Assembly (NCBI RefSeq): GCF_008632955.1 | Contig: NZ_CP043959.1 | Span: forward strand, 2,046,001-2,110,000 | Source of the DNA: Streptomyces tendae | GTDB lineage: Bacteria > Actinomycetota > Actinomycetes > Streptomycetales > Streptomycetaceae | DNA: 64,000 nucleotides | Direction of reading: 5' to 3' | In this document: positions 54,301 to 63,334 of the stretch, one piece after another | Position numbering within the stretch: position 1 is the first letter of the stretch | Layout: the number at the start of each line of letters is the position of its first letter | The notes under the pieces: generated by a model | Database searches by the model: none | Told to the model about the DNA's origin: nothing | Seen by the model: only the letters and a program-made list of their open reading frames with translations | Program-made: the position numbers and the translations under genes

Positions 54301-55670
54301 GTGGCAGACCGCACACCCCCGCTCGCCGTCGAGGAGCTGCACGCCCTCGTCGCCGGCGGCGAGATCGACACTGTCGTCCTGGCCTTCCCCGACATGCAAG
54401 GGCGGCTCCAGGGCAAGCGGTTCGCCGCCCGCTTCTTCCTCGACGAGGTCCTCCGCCACGGCACCGAGGGCTGCAACTACCTGCTCGCCGTCGACGCCGA
54501 CATGAACACCGTCGACGGCTACGCCATGTCCTCGTGGGACACCGGCTACGGCGACTTCGCCATGTACCCCGACCTCGACACCCTGCGCCGGGTCCCCTGG
54601 AACGAGGGCACCGCGATGGTCGTCGCCGACCTCGCCTGGGCCGACGGCTCCCCGGTGACCGCCGCGCCCCGGCAGATACTGCGCCGGCAGCTCGACCGGC
54701 TCGCCGCCCTCGGCTACACCGCCCGGGCCGGCACCGAGCTGGAGTTCATCGTCTTCAAGGACACCTACGAACAGGCCTGGGACTCCGGCTACCGCGGCCT
54801 CACCCCGGCCAACCAGTACAACGTCGACTACTCGGTGCTCGGCACCGGCCGCATCGAGCCCCTGCTGCGCCGCATCCGCAACGAGATGGCCGGCGCCGGC
54901 CTCACCGTCGAGTCGGCCAAGGGCGAGTGCAACCCCGGCCAGCACGAGATCGCCTTCCGCTACGACGAGGCCCTGGTCACCTGCGACCAGCACGCGATCT
55001 ACAAGACCGGCGCCAAGGAGATCGCCGCACAGGAGGGCGTCTCCCTCACCTTCATGGCCAAGTACAACGAACGCGAGGGCAACTCCTGCCACATCCACCT
55101 CTCGCTCGCCGACCTCGGCGGCACCAGCGCCATGCCGGACTCCCCGGAGGACCCGGACAGCATGTCCGAGGTGATGCGCCACTTCCTCGCCGGGCAGCTC
55201 GCCGCACTCCGCGAGTTCTCCCTGCTGTACGCCCCGCACATCAACAGCTACAAGCGGTTCCAGCCGGGCTCCTTCGCCCCGACCGCCGTCGCCTGGGGCC
55301 ACGACAACCGCACCTGCGCGCTGCGCGTGGTCGGCCACGGCCGCTCCCTGCGCTTCGAGAACCGGCTGCCCGGCGGGGACGTCAACCCCTACCTCGCCGT
55401 CGCCGGCATGGTCGCCGCCGGCCTGCACGGCATCGAGCAGCGGCTGGAACTGCCCGAGCCCTGCGCGGGCAACGCCTACACCGCCGGCTTCGACCACGTC
55501 CCCACCACGCTCCGCGAGGCCGCCGAGCTGTGGAGCACAGCGAGATCGCCCAGGCGGCCTTCGGCGAGGAGGTCGTCGCCCACTACCGCAACATGGCGCG
55601 CGTCGAGATCGACGCCTTCGACGCCGCGGTCACCGACTGGGAGCTGCGCCGCTCCTTCGAACGCATGTGA
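54301..55670 (+). CDS. glnA4: glutamine synthetase-like gamma-glutamyl-amide ligase (GlnA4 type), one frameshift
   Basis: 456 residues when one base is restored. GS motifs: ESAKGECNPGQHEIAF, EGNSCHIHLSL, INSYKRFQPGSFAP and FENRLPGGDVNPYLAVAG. Its position with permease, FadR regulator, dehydrogenases and gamma-Glu hydrolase matches S. coelicolor GlnA4 (SCO1613), reported to make gamma-glutamylethanolamide from glutamate, ethanolamine and ATP; function here is by homology and context. GTG 54301 follows GGAGG. At about 55531 the expected AELWEHSEIAQ reads AELWSTARSP because one G is missing (TGGGAG as TGGAG); the correct tail AAFGEEVVAHYRNMARV continues in another frame. Confidence 0.88.
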
Positions 55671-55678
55671 GGCCCCGA

Positions 55679-57051
55679 GTGTCCGACCAGCCCGCCGAGC
55701 TCCAGGTGCGCAACCCGCCACCGAGGAGGTCATCGCCACCGTCCCGGCCGCCGGCCCCGCCGACGTCGACGCCGCGGTCGTACGCGCGGCCCGCGCGCAG
55801 ACCGCCTGGGCGGCCCTCGCGCCCGGCGAACGCGCCGCCTGCTGCGCCGGTTCGCCGCCGCCGTGGACGACCACGTCGAGGAACTCGCCCGGCTGGAGGT
55901 CCGCGAGGCCGGCCACACCCTCGGCAACGCCCGCTGGGAGGCCGGCAACGTCCGCGACCTGCTCGACTACGCGGCCGGGGGAGTGGAACGCCTCACCGGC
56001 CGGCAGATCCCCGTCCCGGGCGGCGTCGACGTCACCTTCCTCGAACCGCTCGGCGTCGTCGGGGTCATCGCCCCCTGGAACTTCCCCATGCCCATCGCGG
56101 CCTGGGGCACCGCACCCGCCCTCGCCGCCGGCAACGCGGTCCTCCTCAAACCCGCCGAGACCACCCCCTCACCGCCCTGCGCCTCGCCGAACTCGCCCTG
56201 GACGCCGGCCTTCCCGAGGCCTGTTCCAGGTGCTCCCCGGACACGGCCCGGTCACCGGCAACGCCCTCGTCGAGCACCCCGGCGTCGCCAAGATCGTGTT
56301 CACCGGGTCGACGGCCGTCGGCAAGCAGGTGTGGGCCAAGGGGGCCGACCGCCTCAAGCGGGTCACCCTCGAACTCGGCGGCAAGAGCCCCAACATCGTC
56401 TTCGCCGACGCCGACCTGGAGGCCGCCGCGGCAGCCGCCCCCATGTCCTTCCTCGACAACGCCGGACAGGACTGCTGCGCCCGCACCCGCATCCTCGTCG
56501 AACGGACCGCGTACGACCGTTTCCTGGAGCTGCTCGCGCCCGCGATCGAAGCCGTCCGCGTCGGCGACCCGGGCGGCGACGAGGACGTCGACATGGGTCC
56601 GCTGATCTCCCGCAGCCAGCTCGACCGCGTCCGCTCCTACGTCCCCGACACCCTCGACGGCATCCGCGGCAAGGCTCCCGAAGGCCCCGGCCACTGGTTC
56701 CCGCCCACCGTCCTGACCGGCGTGGCCCCGGAGGACCCGGTCGCCGTGGAGGAGGTCTTCGGGCCCGTCGCCGTCGTCCTGCCCTTCGACGACGAGGCCG
56801 ACGCCGTCCGCCTGGCCAACGCCACCGACTACGGCCTCGCCGGCTCCCTGTGGACCCGGGACGTCGGCCGCGCCCTGCGCGTCTCCCGCGCCGTGCGCGC
56901 GGGCAACCTGTCGGTCAACTCGCACTCCAGCGTGCGCTACTGGACCCCCTTCGGCGGGTTCAAGCAGTCCGGCGTGGGCCGCGAACTGGGCCCGGACGCC
57001 CTGACCGCCTTCACCGAAACCAAGAACGTCTTCATCAGCACGGAGGCCTGA
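55679..57051 (+). CDS. NAD(P)-dependent aldehyde dehydrogenase, four frameshifts
   Basis: 458 residues after repair of four single-base losses near 55716, 55838, 56165 and 56218, all in C or G runs. Features: VIAPWNFPMP (cofactor binding), LELGGKSPNIVF (Glu), a catalytic Cys in NAGQDCCARTR, EEVFGPVAVV and a C-terminal FGGFKQSGVGRELG. Oxidises an aldehyde to the acid; in this cluster the likely substrate is the aldehyde of a gamma-glutamylated amine, which is inference. Start GTG 55679 is 8 bp after the ligase stop; the last ~270 codons are in one frame. Confidence 0.85.
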
Positions 57052-57057
57052 CCGCAC

Positions 57058-57837
57058 ATGAGCGAGGACATCATCTGCCGCCGCCTGACCGGCCGCACCG
57101 CCGTCGTCACCGGAGCCGGCAGCGGCATCGGGCTCGCGTCCGCGCGCCGGCTCGCCTCCGAGGGGGCGAACGTCGTCTGCGCGGAGGTCGACGAGGTGCG
57201 CGGCAAGGCCGCCGCCGAGGAGACCGGCGGGATCTTCGTGAACACGGACGTCACCGACCCCGAGCAGGTCGAGGCGCTGTTCCGCACCGCGTACGAGACG
57301 TACGGCAGCGTCGACGTCGCCTTCAACAACGCGGGGATCTCGCCGCCCGACGACGACTCCATCCTGGAGACGGGCCTGGAGGCCTGGAAGCGCGTCCAGG
57401 AGGTCAACCTCACGTCCGTCTACCTGTGCTGCAAGGCCGCCATCCCCTACATGCGGGAGCAGGGCAGCGGCTCCATCATCAACACCGCGTCCTTCGTCGC
57501 CCGGATGGCGCGGCCACCTCGCAGATCTCGTACACCGCCTCCAAGGGCGGCGTCCTCGCCATGTCCCGGGAGCTCGGCGTGCAGTTCGCCCGTGAGGGCA
57601 TCCGGGTCAACGCGCTGTGCCCCGGGCCGGTCAACACCCCGCTGCTGCGGGAGCTGTTCGCCAAGGACCCGGAGCGGGCCGCGCGCCGGCTGGTGCACAT
57701 CCCGCTCGGCCGGTTCGCCGAGGCCGAGGAGATCGCCGCCGCCGTCGCCTTCCTCGCCAGCGACGACTCCTCCTTCGTCAACGCCACCGACTTCCTCGTG
57801 GACGGGGCATCTCGGGGCGTACGTCACACCGCTGTAG
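57058..57837 (+). CDS. short-chain dehydrogenase/reductase, three frameshifts
   Basis: 260 residues after repair. Rossmann motif TGAGSGIGLASARRL, NNAGISPP, catalytic SYTASKGG (Tyr, Lys) and CPGPVNTPLL identify a classical SDR, NAD(P)-linked alcohol/ketone oxidoreductase. Frame losses: one G near 57508 (ARMGAATSQ expected), and two in the last 35 bp (near 57806 and 57818; VDGGISGAYVTPL expected, ending at TAG 57837). Follows the aldehyde dehydrogenase by 6 bp. In the proposed pathway it would oxidise gamma-glutamylethanolamide to the aldehyde; direct evidence is lacking. Confidence 0.82.
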   Translation: MSEDIICRRLTGRTAVVTGAGSGIGLASARRLASEGANVVCAEVDEVRGKAAAEETGGIFVNTDVTDPEQVEALFRTAYETYGSVDVAFNNAGISPPDDDSILETGLEAWKRVQEVNLTSVYLCCKAAIPYMREQGSGSIINTASFVARMARPPRRSRTPPPRAASSPCPGSSACSSPVRASGSTRCAPGRSTPRCCGSCSPRTRSGPRAGWCTSRSAGSPRPRRSPPPSPSSPATTPPSSTPPTSSWTGHLGAYVTPL

Positions 57838-57867
57838 CGGGCGGCACCCGGTGACGGCGCCCGTCGT

Positions 57868-57873
57868 TACAGT
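57868..57873 (+). promoter_or_regulatory. -10 element of the DUF2510 gene, leaderless
   Basis: TACAGT ends 6 nt before the ATG at 57880. No Shine-Dalgarno sequence is present. Confidence 0.4.
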
Positions 57874-57879
57874 GCCCGG

Positions 57880-59146
57880 ATGAGCATGACGCCCCGCCCG
57901 GCTGGTACCGCGACCCGCACGCCCCGCACCTGGAGCGCTGGTGGGACGGCACGGCCTGGACGGACCACCGCCGCACGCCGGCTGCGGCCGCGCCGCAGGT
58001 TCCCCAGGCGCAGACGCCCGCGGCGGGCGGGGGCGGACCTGCGGGAACCGGCGGCACGGGTGCGTCCGACGGGCCGGGCGCACCGAGCGGTTCGCGCGCG
58101 TTCGGCGGGCGAGTACTCCGGGCGGCCCGGGGGCCTGTCCCCGCGGGTGGTTACGGCGCGCCGGGCAGCCCGGGTGCTCCTGGCGGGCCGGCGGTTCGGG
58201 CGGTTTCGGTGCCCCGGGTGCCCTGGGTGGGCCCGGCGGTCCCGGCGGGCCTGCCGCCCTGAGCGGCTTCGGCGGACCCGGCGGGCCGGGTGCCTACGGG
58301 AGCCCGGCCGGGTCCGGGGCCCCAGGAGGGGCCGGCGCTCCGGGCGCGCCCGGCGGTACCGGTGGTACCGGCGGCTCGAACGGTGCCAGGGCCGTCGCCC
58401 TGACCGCCGCCGGGGCCGTACTGGTCGCCGCCGTCGTCGCCGGGGCGCTGCTGCTCACCGGCGGCGAGGACGACCCGCGCGCCGGGACCGTCGCGACGTC
58501 CACGGTCTCCGCCCCGGAGACCCGGCCGACGCCCCCGACCCCCTCACCCGCCACGACCGAGCCCGGACCCGAGGACGAAGGGGTCGTCGAGGACGAGCTC
58601 AACGGCGTCACCTTCCCGCTCCTCGACGGCTGGGTCCGGCCGCAGCACGTGGTCGAGAAGGACGCCGTCATGACCACCGACGGCACCCACGACTGCCCCG
58701 GCGAGGGCTCCCTCTGCCGCGGCGGCCTCGTCCTCTCCCGCACGGTGACCGCGACCGACGAGTCCTCGCCCCGGGCACTCGCCGAGGCGGACATCTCCGA
58801 CGCGGCCGAGGCGGCCTTCGACGAGGACACCCTCGGCAACCGCCCCTACGGCGGCATGAAGTCCCACCAGGTCGTCAAGGCGGGCCCGGTCGCGGTGGCG
58901 GGCCGCGCCGGATACCTCGTGCGCTGGCAGGTGACCACCGGCGAGGGCCCCGGCGGCTACGTGCAGTCGCTGGTGTTCCCGTCCAGCGTCGGCACCGAGT
59001 CCCCGGTCCTCGTCCGGTTCGTCTTCGAGGCCGGCCCCGACGGCCCGCCCCTCGCCGACATGGACCGCATCACCAAGGGCATCCGTTCGGTCGCCGACCA
59101 GGCCTCCGGCGGCGGGGTCGGCAGCAGCATCGGCCCGGACGACTGA
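57880..59146 (+). CDS. DUF2510 membrane protein with extracytoplasmic domain, several frameshifts
   Basis: About 423 residues after restoring five missing bases, one near 57893 and four between 58100 and 58190. The N-terminus becomes MSMTPPPGWYRDPHAPHLER plus WWDGTAWTDHRR, the DUF2510 motif (PGWY.DP...RWWDG..WT). A Gly/Pro/Ala-rich linker follows, then one membrane helix (AVALTAAGAVLVAAVVAGALLL) and a 200-residue outside domain with two Cys (HDCPGEGSLCRGG). Function unknown; DUF2510 often heads actinobacterial membrane proteins. From about 58190 on the frame is intact to TGA 59144-59146. Confidence 0.72.
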
Positions 59147-59156
59147 GACCGAGCCC

Positions 59157-60356
59157 TTACAGGAACGTCCGCCCCTCACCCCGGTACGTCGGCACGGTCG
59201 CCGTGACGGCGTCCCCCTCCACCAGGTGCAGCGCGTCGAAGCGTTCGCACAGCTCACCCGCCTTGGCGTGCCGGAACCACACCTTGTCGCCGATCAGCAG
59301 ATCGTCCGCGACCGGCCCCAGCAGCGGCGTCTGCACCTCGCCGGCTCCCTCCTGCGGGTCGTAGCGCAGGCCCTCGGGCAGGTACGGCACGGGCAGCCGG
59401 TCCGCGCCGGGCGCGCCGGAGGCCGGATAGCCCCCGCCCAGCACCGTCACCACGCCGACCCCGGGCCGCCGTACGACCGGCAGGGCGAACAGCGCGGCCG
59501 GACGGCCCGTGAACGACGTGTAGTTGTCGAACAGCCGCGGCACGTACAGCCCCGACCCTGCCGCGATCTCGGTCACCGCGTCCTCCGCCGCCGTGTGCTG
59601 CACGCTGCCCGTACCGCCGCCGTTGACGAACTCCAGGTCCGGCACGACCTCCCGTACCGCCCGCACCACCGCCGCGCGCCGCTCGGCGAGTTCACGCCGC
59701 GCGGCGGCCTGCATCAGCCGCACCGCACGGGACCGCAGCGGCCGCCCGGCCACCGCGTCACCGACACCGGCCACATGACCCTCGTACGCCATGATGCCGA
59801 CGACCTCGAAACCCGGTCGCCGGGCCACCGCGCGGCCACTTCGGCGACCTGGGCGGGGAGTGCAGCGGGAGCGCCGGGCGCCGACCCGCACCCGCCCGCC
59901 CAGCAGCCTGAGCGACGTGTCCAACTCCAGGCACACGCGCACCACTTCGCCGCCGCCCTCCCGCGCGGCGTCGATCAGGTCCAGCTGCGCCGGGTCGTCG
60001 ACCATGACGGTGACGGCCGCGGCGAGCTTGGGGTCGGCGGCGAGTTCGGCGTACCCGGCACGGTCGGCCGAGGGGTAGGCGAGCAGGACGTCGTCGAAAC
60101 CGGAGCGGGCCAGCCACAGCGACTCGGCGAGGGTGAACGACATGATCCCCGCGAACCCCTCGCGGGCCAGGACCCGTTCGAGCAGCGCCCGGCAGCGCAC
60201 GGACTTGCTGGCGACCCGGATCGGTTTGCCCCCGGCACGGCGGACCAGATCGTCCGCGTTGGCGTCGAAGGCATCGAGATCCACGATCGCGACGGGGGCG
60301 TCGAGCTGGGCGGTGGCCCGGTCGTAACGGGCCCGGTCGGCGGCGCGCGCAGTCAT
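59157..60356 (-). CDS. alanine racemase-like PLP enzyme (amino acid deaminase/aldolase type), locally scrambled
   Basis: About 400 residues. The PLP barrel (fold III) has APVAIVDLDAFDANADDLV and KPIRVASKSVRCRALLE with the PLP Lys, EFVNGGGTGSVQHTAAED, and a C-terminal domain DDLLIGDKVWFRHAKAGELCER. These match the D-threonine aldolase/amino acid deaminase group rather than dimeric alanine racemase. Between 59831 and 59869 three single-base deletions together restore the frame but garble about 12 residues: the predicted SRCTPRPGRRSG should read about SPLHSPAQVAEVA. Start ATG 60356. Converges on the DUF2510 gene with only 10 bp between. Confidence 0.82.
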   Translation of the reverse strand: MTARAADRARYDRATAQLDAPVAIVDLDAFDANADDLVRRAGGKPIRVASKSVRCRALLERVLAREGFAGIMSFTLAESLWLARSGFDDVLLAYPSADRAGYAELAADPKLAAAVTVMVDDPAQLDLIDAAREGGGEVVRVCLELDTSLRLLGGRVRVGARRSRCTPRPGRRSGRAVARRPGFEVVGIMAYEGHVAGVGDAVAGRPLRSRAVRLMQAAARRELAERRAAVVRAVREVVPDLEFVNGGGTGSVQHTAAEDAVTEIAAGSGLYVPRLFDNYTSFTGRPAALFALPVVRRPGVGVVTVLGGGYPASGAPGADRLPVPYLPEGLRYDPQEGAGEVQTPLLGPVADDLLIGDKVWFRHAKAGELCERFDALHLVEGDAVTATVPTYRGEGRTFL

Positions 60357-60622
60357 GACCGAAGCCTGCCAGACCGGATTACCGCAGGGTAGAGGGACGT
60401 TCCGGGCAGATGCCGCGGGCCTGCGGACTGGTTCCCGTTCGGCGCGCCGCACGCCGTAGAGTGACGCGCACGCACGGCGGTACGGGGCCGGCCCGGTCGT
60501 CCGGGCGGATGACGCGCCCGCCGCGCGGGTATCTGTGCCCGGGACGTGTCCGCGCCCGGCCACTGGACAGCGATACGCCGGCCGCGGGCGAGGTTCGGCC
60601 GGGCACGAGGAAACGGGGGTGC

Positions 60623-62174
60623 ATGAGCACGGAAGCGCGCCGCGCCTCCCTTCCCCCGCGTCCCTCGGTCCCGCCGCTCCCGGCCCAGCCCCCGGCCCCC
60701 GCCTCCCCTCCCGACGTCCGCGCGCGTACCTCGGGCGGCCCCGGCCTCTTCGACCCCAGGACGCCGCGCGCCTCCGCACCCGTCGAATCCGCCGAGCGGA
60801 CGGCGGACGGACGCGACGGTGACGCGCCGGGCGTGCCGGCCGACGTTCCTTCGGCGGCCGGTGTTCCCGGGGGCACGGGTGCGGCCGGCCGAGCGCGGGG
60901 CTCCGCCCCGGACCCCGCACCTCGAACGCCGGAAGCGCCAAGTCCCCTAAGGGAACGAGCGGTCACGGCGCTGACGTCCCGGGCCCGCGTTTCCCTCGTA
61001 TCGGCACCCCGGCACCCCCGCCCTGCCGCGCCCCCGCCGCCGCAGGCCTCCGCCCGGTTCCCCGACGCCCCGCCCACCGTCGGCCGGGGCATGCCCTCGC
61101 CGGACTCCGCGCCTCCCGCCCCCTCGGTACCTCCGCGTCCCGCCGTACACCCCGGCGCCGAGACCCCGTCGGAGACGACGGCCCGGCTGCGCCCGTACCC
61201 CCCGCCGCCCCCGAGGCCCGACGGCACCCCCGGCCCGCGGGACCGCGCCCGCCGACCGCACCGGCACCCCCGCCCCGCACCGCGCCGCCGAACCGGACCC
61301 CGCGCTGTCCTGGAGCGCCCCCATGGCGCCCGGCGGCGTCCCCGGCGGGCGCCCCACCGTGATCTCCTTCGGGGAGCCCGGGAGGTACGACGGGGGCGGA
61401 CCGTCGCGCCCGTTCGCCCGGCGCACCCGTGCGCAGGTCGTGGCCGCCGCGGTCTGCCTGGTCCTCGGTGCCGGCCTGATCGGCGGCGCCGTCACCGGTG
61501 CCTGGCTCGCCGACGGCCCCGAGGGACCCGGCACCCGGCACGCCTTCACCGTCGCCGGGGACCTGTGGCACGACGTCCCCGTCGACCAGTTGTTCCCGCC
61601 CACGGTCCAGGGCGGCGGAGCGGGCCCCGGCGAGGCCGACCGGGTCTGGACCCGGATCGCCGTCGCCCCCGACAGCGGCTGCAAGGGCGCCTTCGACGCC
61701 CTGCTCACCCGCGTCCTCACCCCCGTCGGCTGCGAACGCCTGCTGCGCGCCACCTACACCGACGCCACCCGGAGTCACGTCACCACCGTCGGCCTGCTGT
61801 TCACCGAGGCCGACGCGGCAGGCATGAAGGCCCTGGCCGGCCGCTTCGACCGCGAACGCCTGGACCGCCGCGGCGACCTCGTCCCGCTGCCGTACGCCGC
61901 CAAGGGCACCGCGGCCGAGGGTTTCGGCCGCGAGCAGCGCGCCTCCTGGGCGATCTCCGTGCTCACCGACGCCCCGGTCGTCGTCTACGCCGTCTCCGGC
62001 TGGTCCGACGGCCGTACCGTCGACGAGCCCCAGCCCGCCGAGGACGCCATGCGGGCCGGAGCCACCACCGCCCCCGCCCAGGCGGGCCTCGGCCACGAGG
62101 CCCGGGGCCTCGCCGACCGGTTCGAACGCGCCCTGCGCAAGCGGGCCGGAAGCGCCACGGAGCGTCCGTCATGA
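60623..62174 (+). CDS. Pro-rich anchored membrane protein of unknown function, frameshifted
   Basis: About 517 residues after repair. A long Pro/Ala-rich N-terminal region starts MSTEARRASLPPRPSVPPLP; the frame then shifts by two lost bases in C runs near 61205-61232 and continues as RAAEPDPALSWSAP, VISFGEPGRY and a single membrane helix (VVAAAVCLVLGAGLIGGAVTGAW). About 230 exported residues follow, with two Cys (SGCKGAF, GCERLL). No family is recognised. It overlaps the mycosin by 4 bp (ATGA), so the two probably act together at the membrane. ATG 60623 has a GGGGG run 5 nt upstream. The 266 bp before it (60357-60622) hold no gene. Confidence 0.7.
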
Positions 62175-63334
62175 GGAAGCGCCCCGCCGCCCTCGGCGGC
62201 CTGCTCGCCGCCGCCCTGGTGCTGGTCCCCGTGACCGCCGCGCACGCCGACGCCATCCGCGACCGGCAGTGGGGCCTCGACGCCCTGCACACCGACCGGG
62301 CGTGGAACACCACGCGCGGCGCCGGCGTCACCGTCGCCGTCCTGGACACCGGCGTCGAGGCCGACCACCCCGACCTCGACGGCAACGTCCTGGCCGGCAA
62401 GGACCTGGTCGGCTTCGGCGCCCGCGAAGGCGACGAGGCCTGGGCCCGCCACGGCACCGCCATGGCCGGCATCATCGCCGGTCACGGCCATGGCCCGGGC
62501 AACGGCGACGGCGTCCTGGGCGTGGCACCGGAGGCGAAGATCCTCCCCGTTCGCGTCATCCTCGAGGACAAGGACCCGGCCCGCGCCAAGGCCCGCAGCA
62601 CCCGCGGCAACGCCCTCGCCGAAGGCATCCGCTGGGCCGCCGACCACGGCGCCGACGTCATCAACCTCTCGCTCGGCGACGACTCCGCCTCCGCGCACCC
62701 CGAACCCGGCGAGGACGAGGCCATCCAGTACGCCCTGCGCAAGGGCGTGGTCGTCGTCGCCTCCGCGGGCAACGGCGGCGAGAAGGGCGACCGGATCTCC
62801 TACCCGGCGGCCTACCCGGGTGTCATCGCCGCCACCGCCGTCGACCGCTACGGCACCCGCGCCCCCTTCTCCACCCGCCGCTGGTACGCCACCGTCAGCG
62901 CCCCCGGCGTCGACGTGATCATCGCCGACCCGACCACAAGTACTACGAGGCTGGGCACCAGCGCCGCCGCCGCGTTCGTCTCCGGAGCCGTCGCCCTGGT
63001 GAGGTCGGCGCACCCGGACCTGACCCCGGCCCAGATCAAACGGCTCCTGGAGGACACCGCCCGCAACGCCCCCGCCGCCGGGCGCGACGACTCCCGCGGC
63101 TTCGGCTTCGTCGACCCGGCCGCCGCGATCGAGGCCGCCGGCCGGCTGAAGCCCGAGGGACTGAAGGCCGCTGCCTACGGGGACGAGTACTTCGGCCCCG
63201 GCCCGGACGCCGACACCCCCGGCGACGACACCGCCGACTGGGCCGCGCCCCTGGCGGGCGGCGCCGGCGGCGTCCTCCTGGTCGCCGCGGTGGTCCTGTG
63301 GCGCGCCCGCCGCCCCGAGAACGAGAACTCCTAG
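62171..63334 (+). CDS. membrane-anchored subtilisin-like serine protease (mycosin type)
   Basis: 387 residues: signal peptide (LLAAALVLVPVTAAHA), subtilase domain with Asp in VAVLDTGVEADHPDLDG, His in RHGTAMAGIIAG and Ser in GTSAAAAFVSGAVALV, then a C-terminal membrane helix (AGGVLLVAAVVLW) and a basic tail. This is the MycP layout known from type VII secretion, though no other ESX gene lies here. Three clustered one-base deletions at 62930-62955 cancel out but turn the expected PDHKYYEGWGTS into PTTSTTRLGTS next to the nucleophile. Stop shares CTAG with the convergent gene. Confidence 0.88.
   Translation: MRKRPAALGGLLAAALVLVPVTAAHADAIRDRQWGLDALHTDRAWNTTRGAGVTVAVLDTGVEADHPDLDGNVLAGKDLVGFGAREGDEAWARHGTAMAGIIAGHGHGPGNGDGVLGVAPEAKILPVRVILEDKDPARAKARSTRGNALAEGIRWAADHGADVINLSLGDDSASAHPEPGEDEAIQYALRKGVVVVASAGNGGEKGDRISYPAAYPGVIAATAVDRYGTRAPFSTRRWYATVSAPGVDVIIADPTTSTTRLGTSAAAAFVSGAVALVRSAHPDLTPAQIKRLLEDTARNAPAAGRDDSRGFGFVDPAAAIEAAGRLKPEGLKAAAYGDEYFGPGPDADTPGDDTADWAAPLAGGAGGVLLVAAVVLWRARRPENENS

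Noticed and set aside
53770..57051. Apparent 1093-residue fusion of glutamine synthetase and aldehyde dehydrogenase
   Set aside because: The joining part is out-of-frame sequence created by several one-base deletions; the two real genes have their own start and stop (55670, 55679).
60410..63334. Apparent 974-residue fusion ending in the mycosin
   Set aside because: The middle part is frame-shifted Arg/Pro-rich nonsense; the mycosin begins at ATG 62171 with its own signal peptide.
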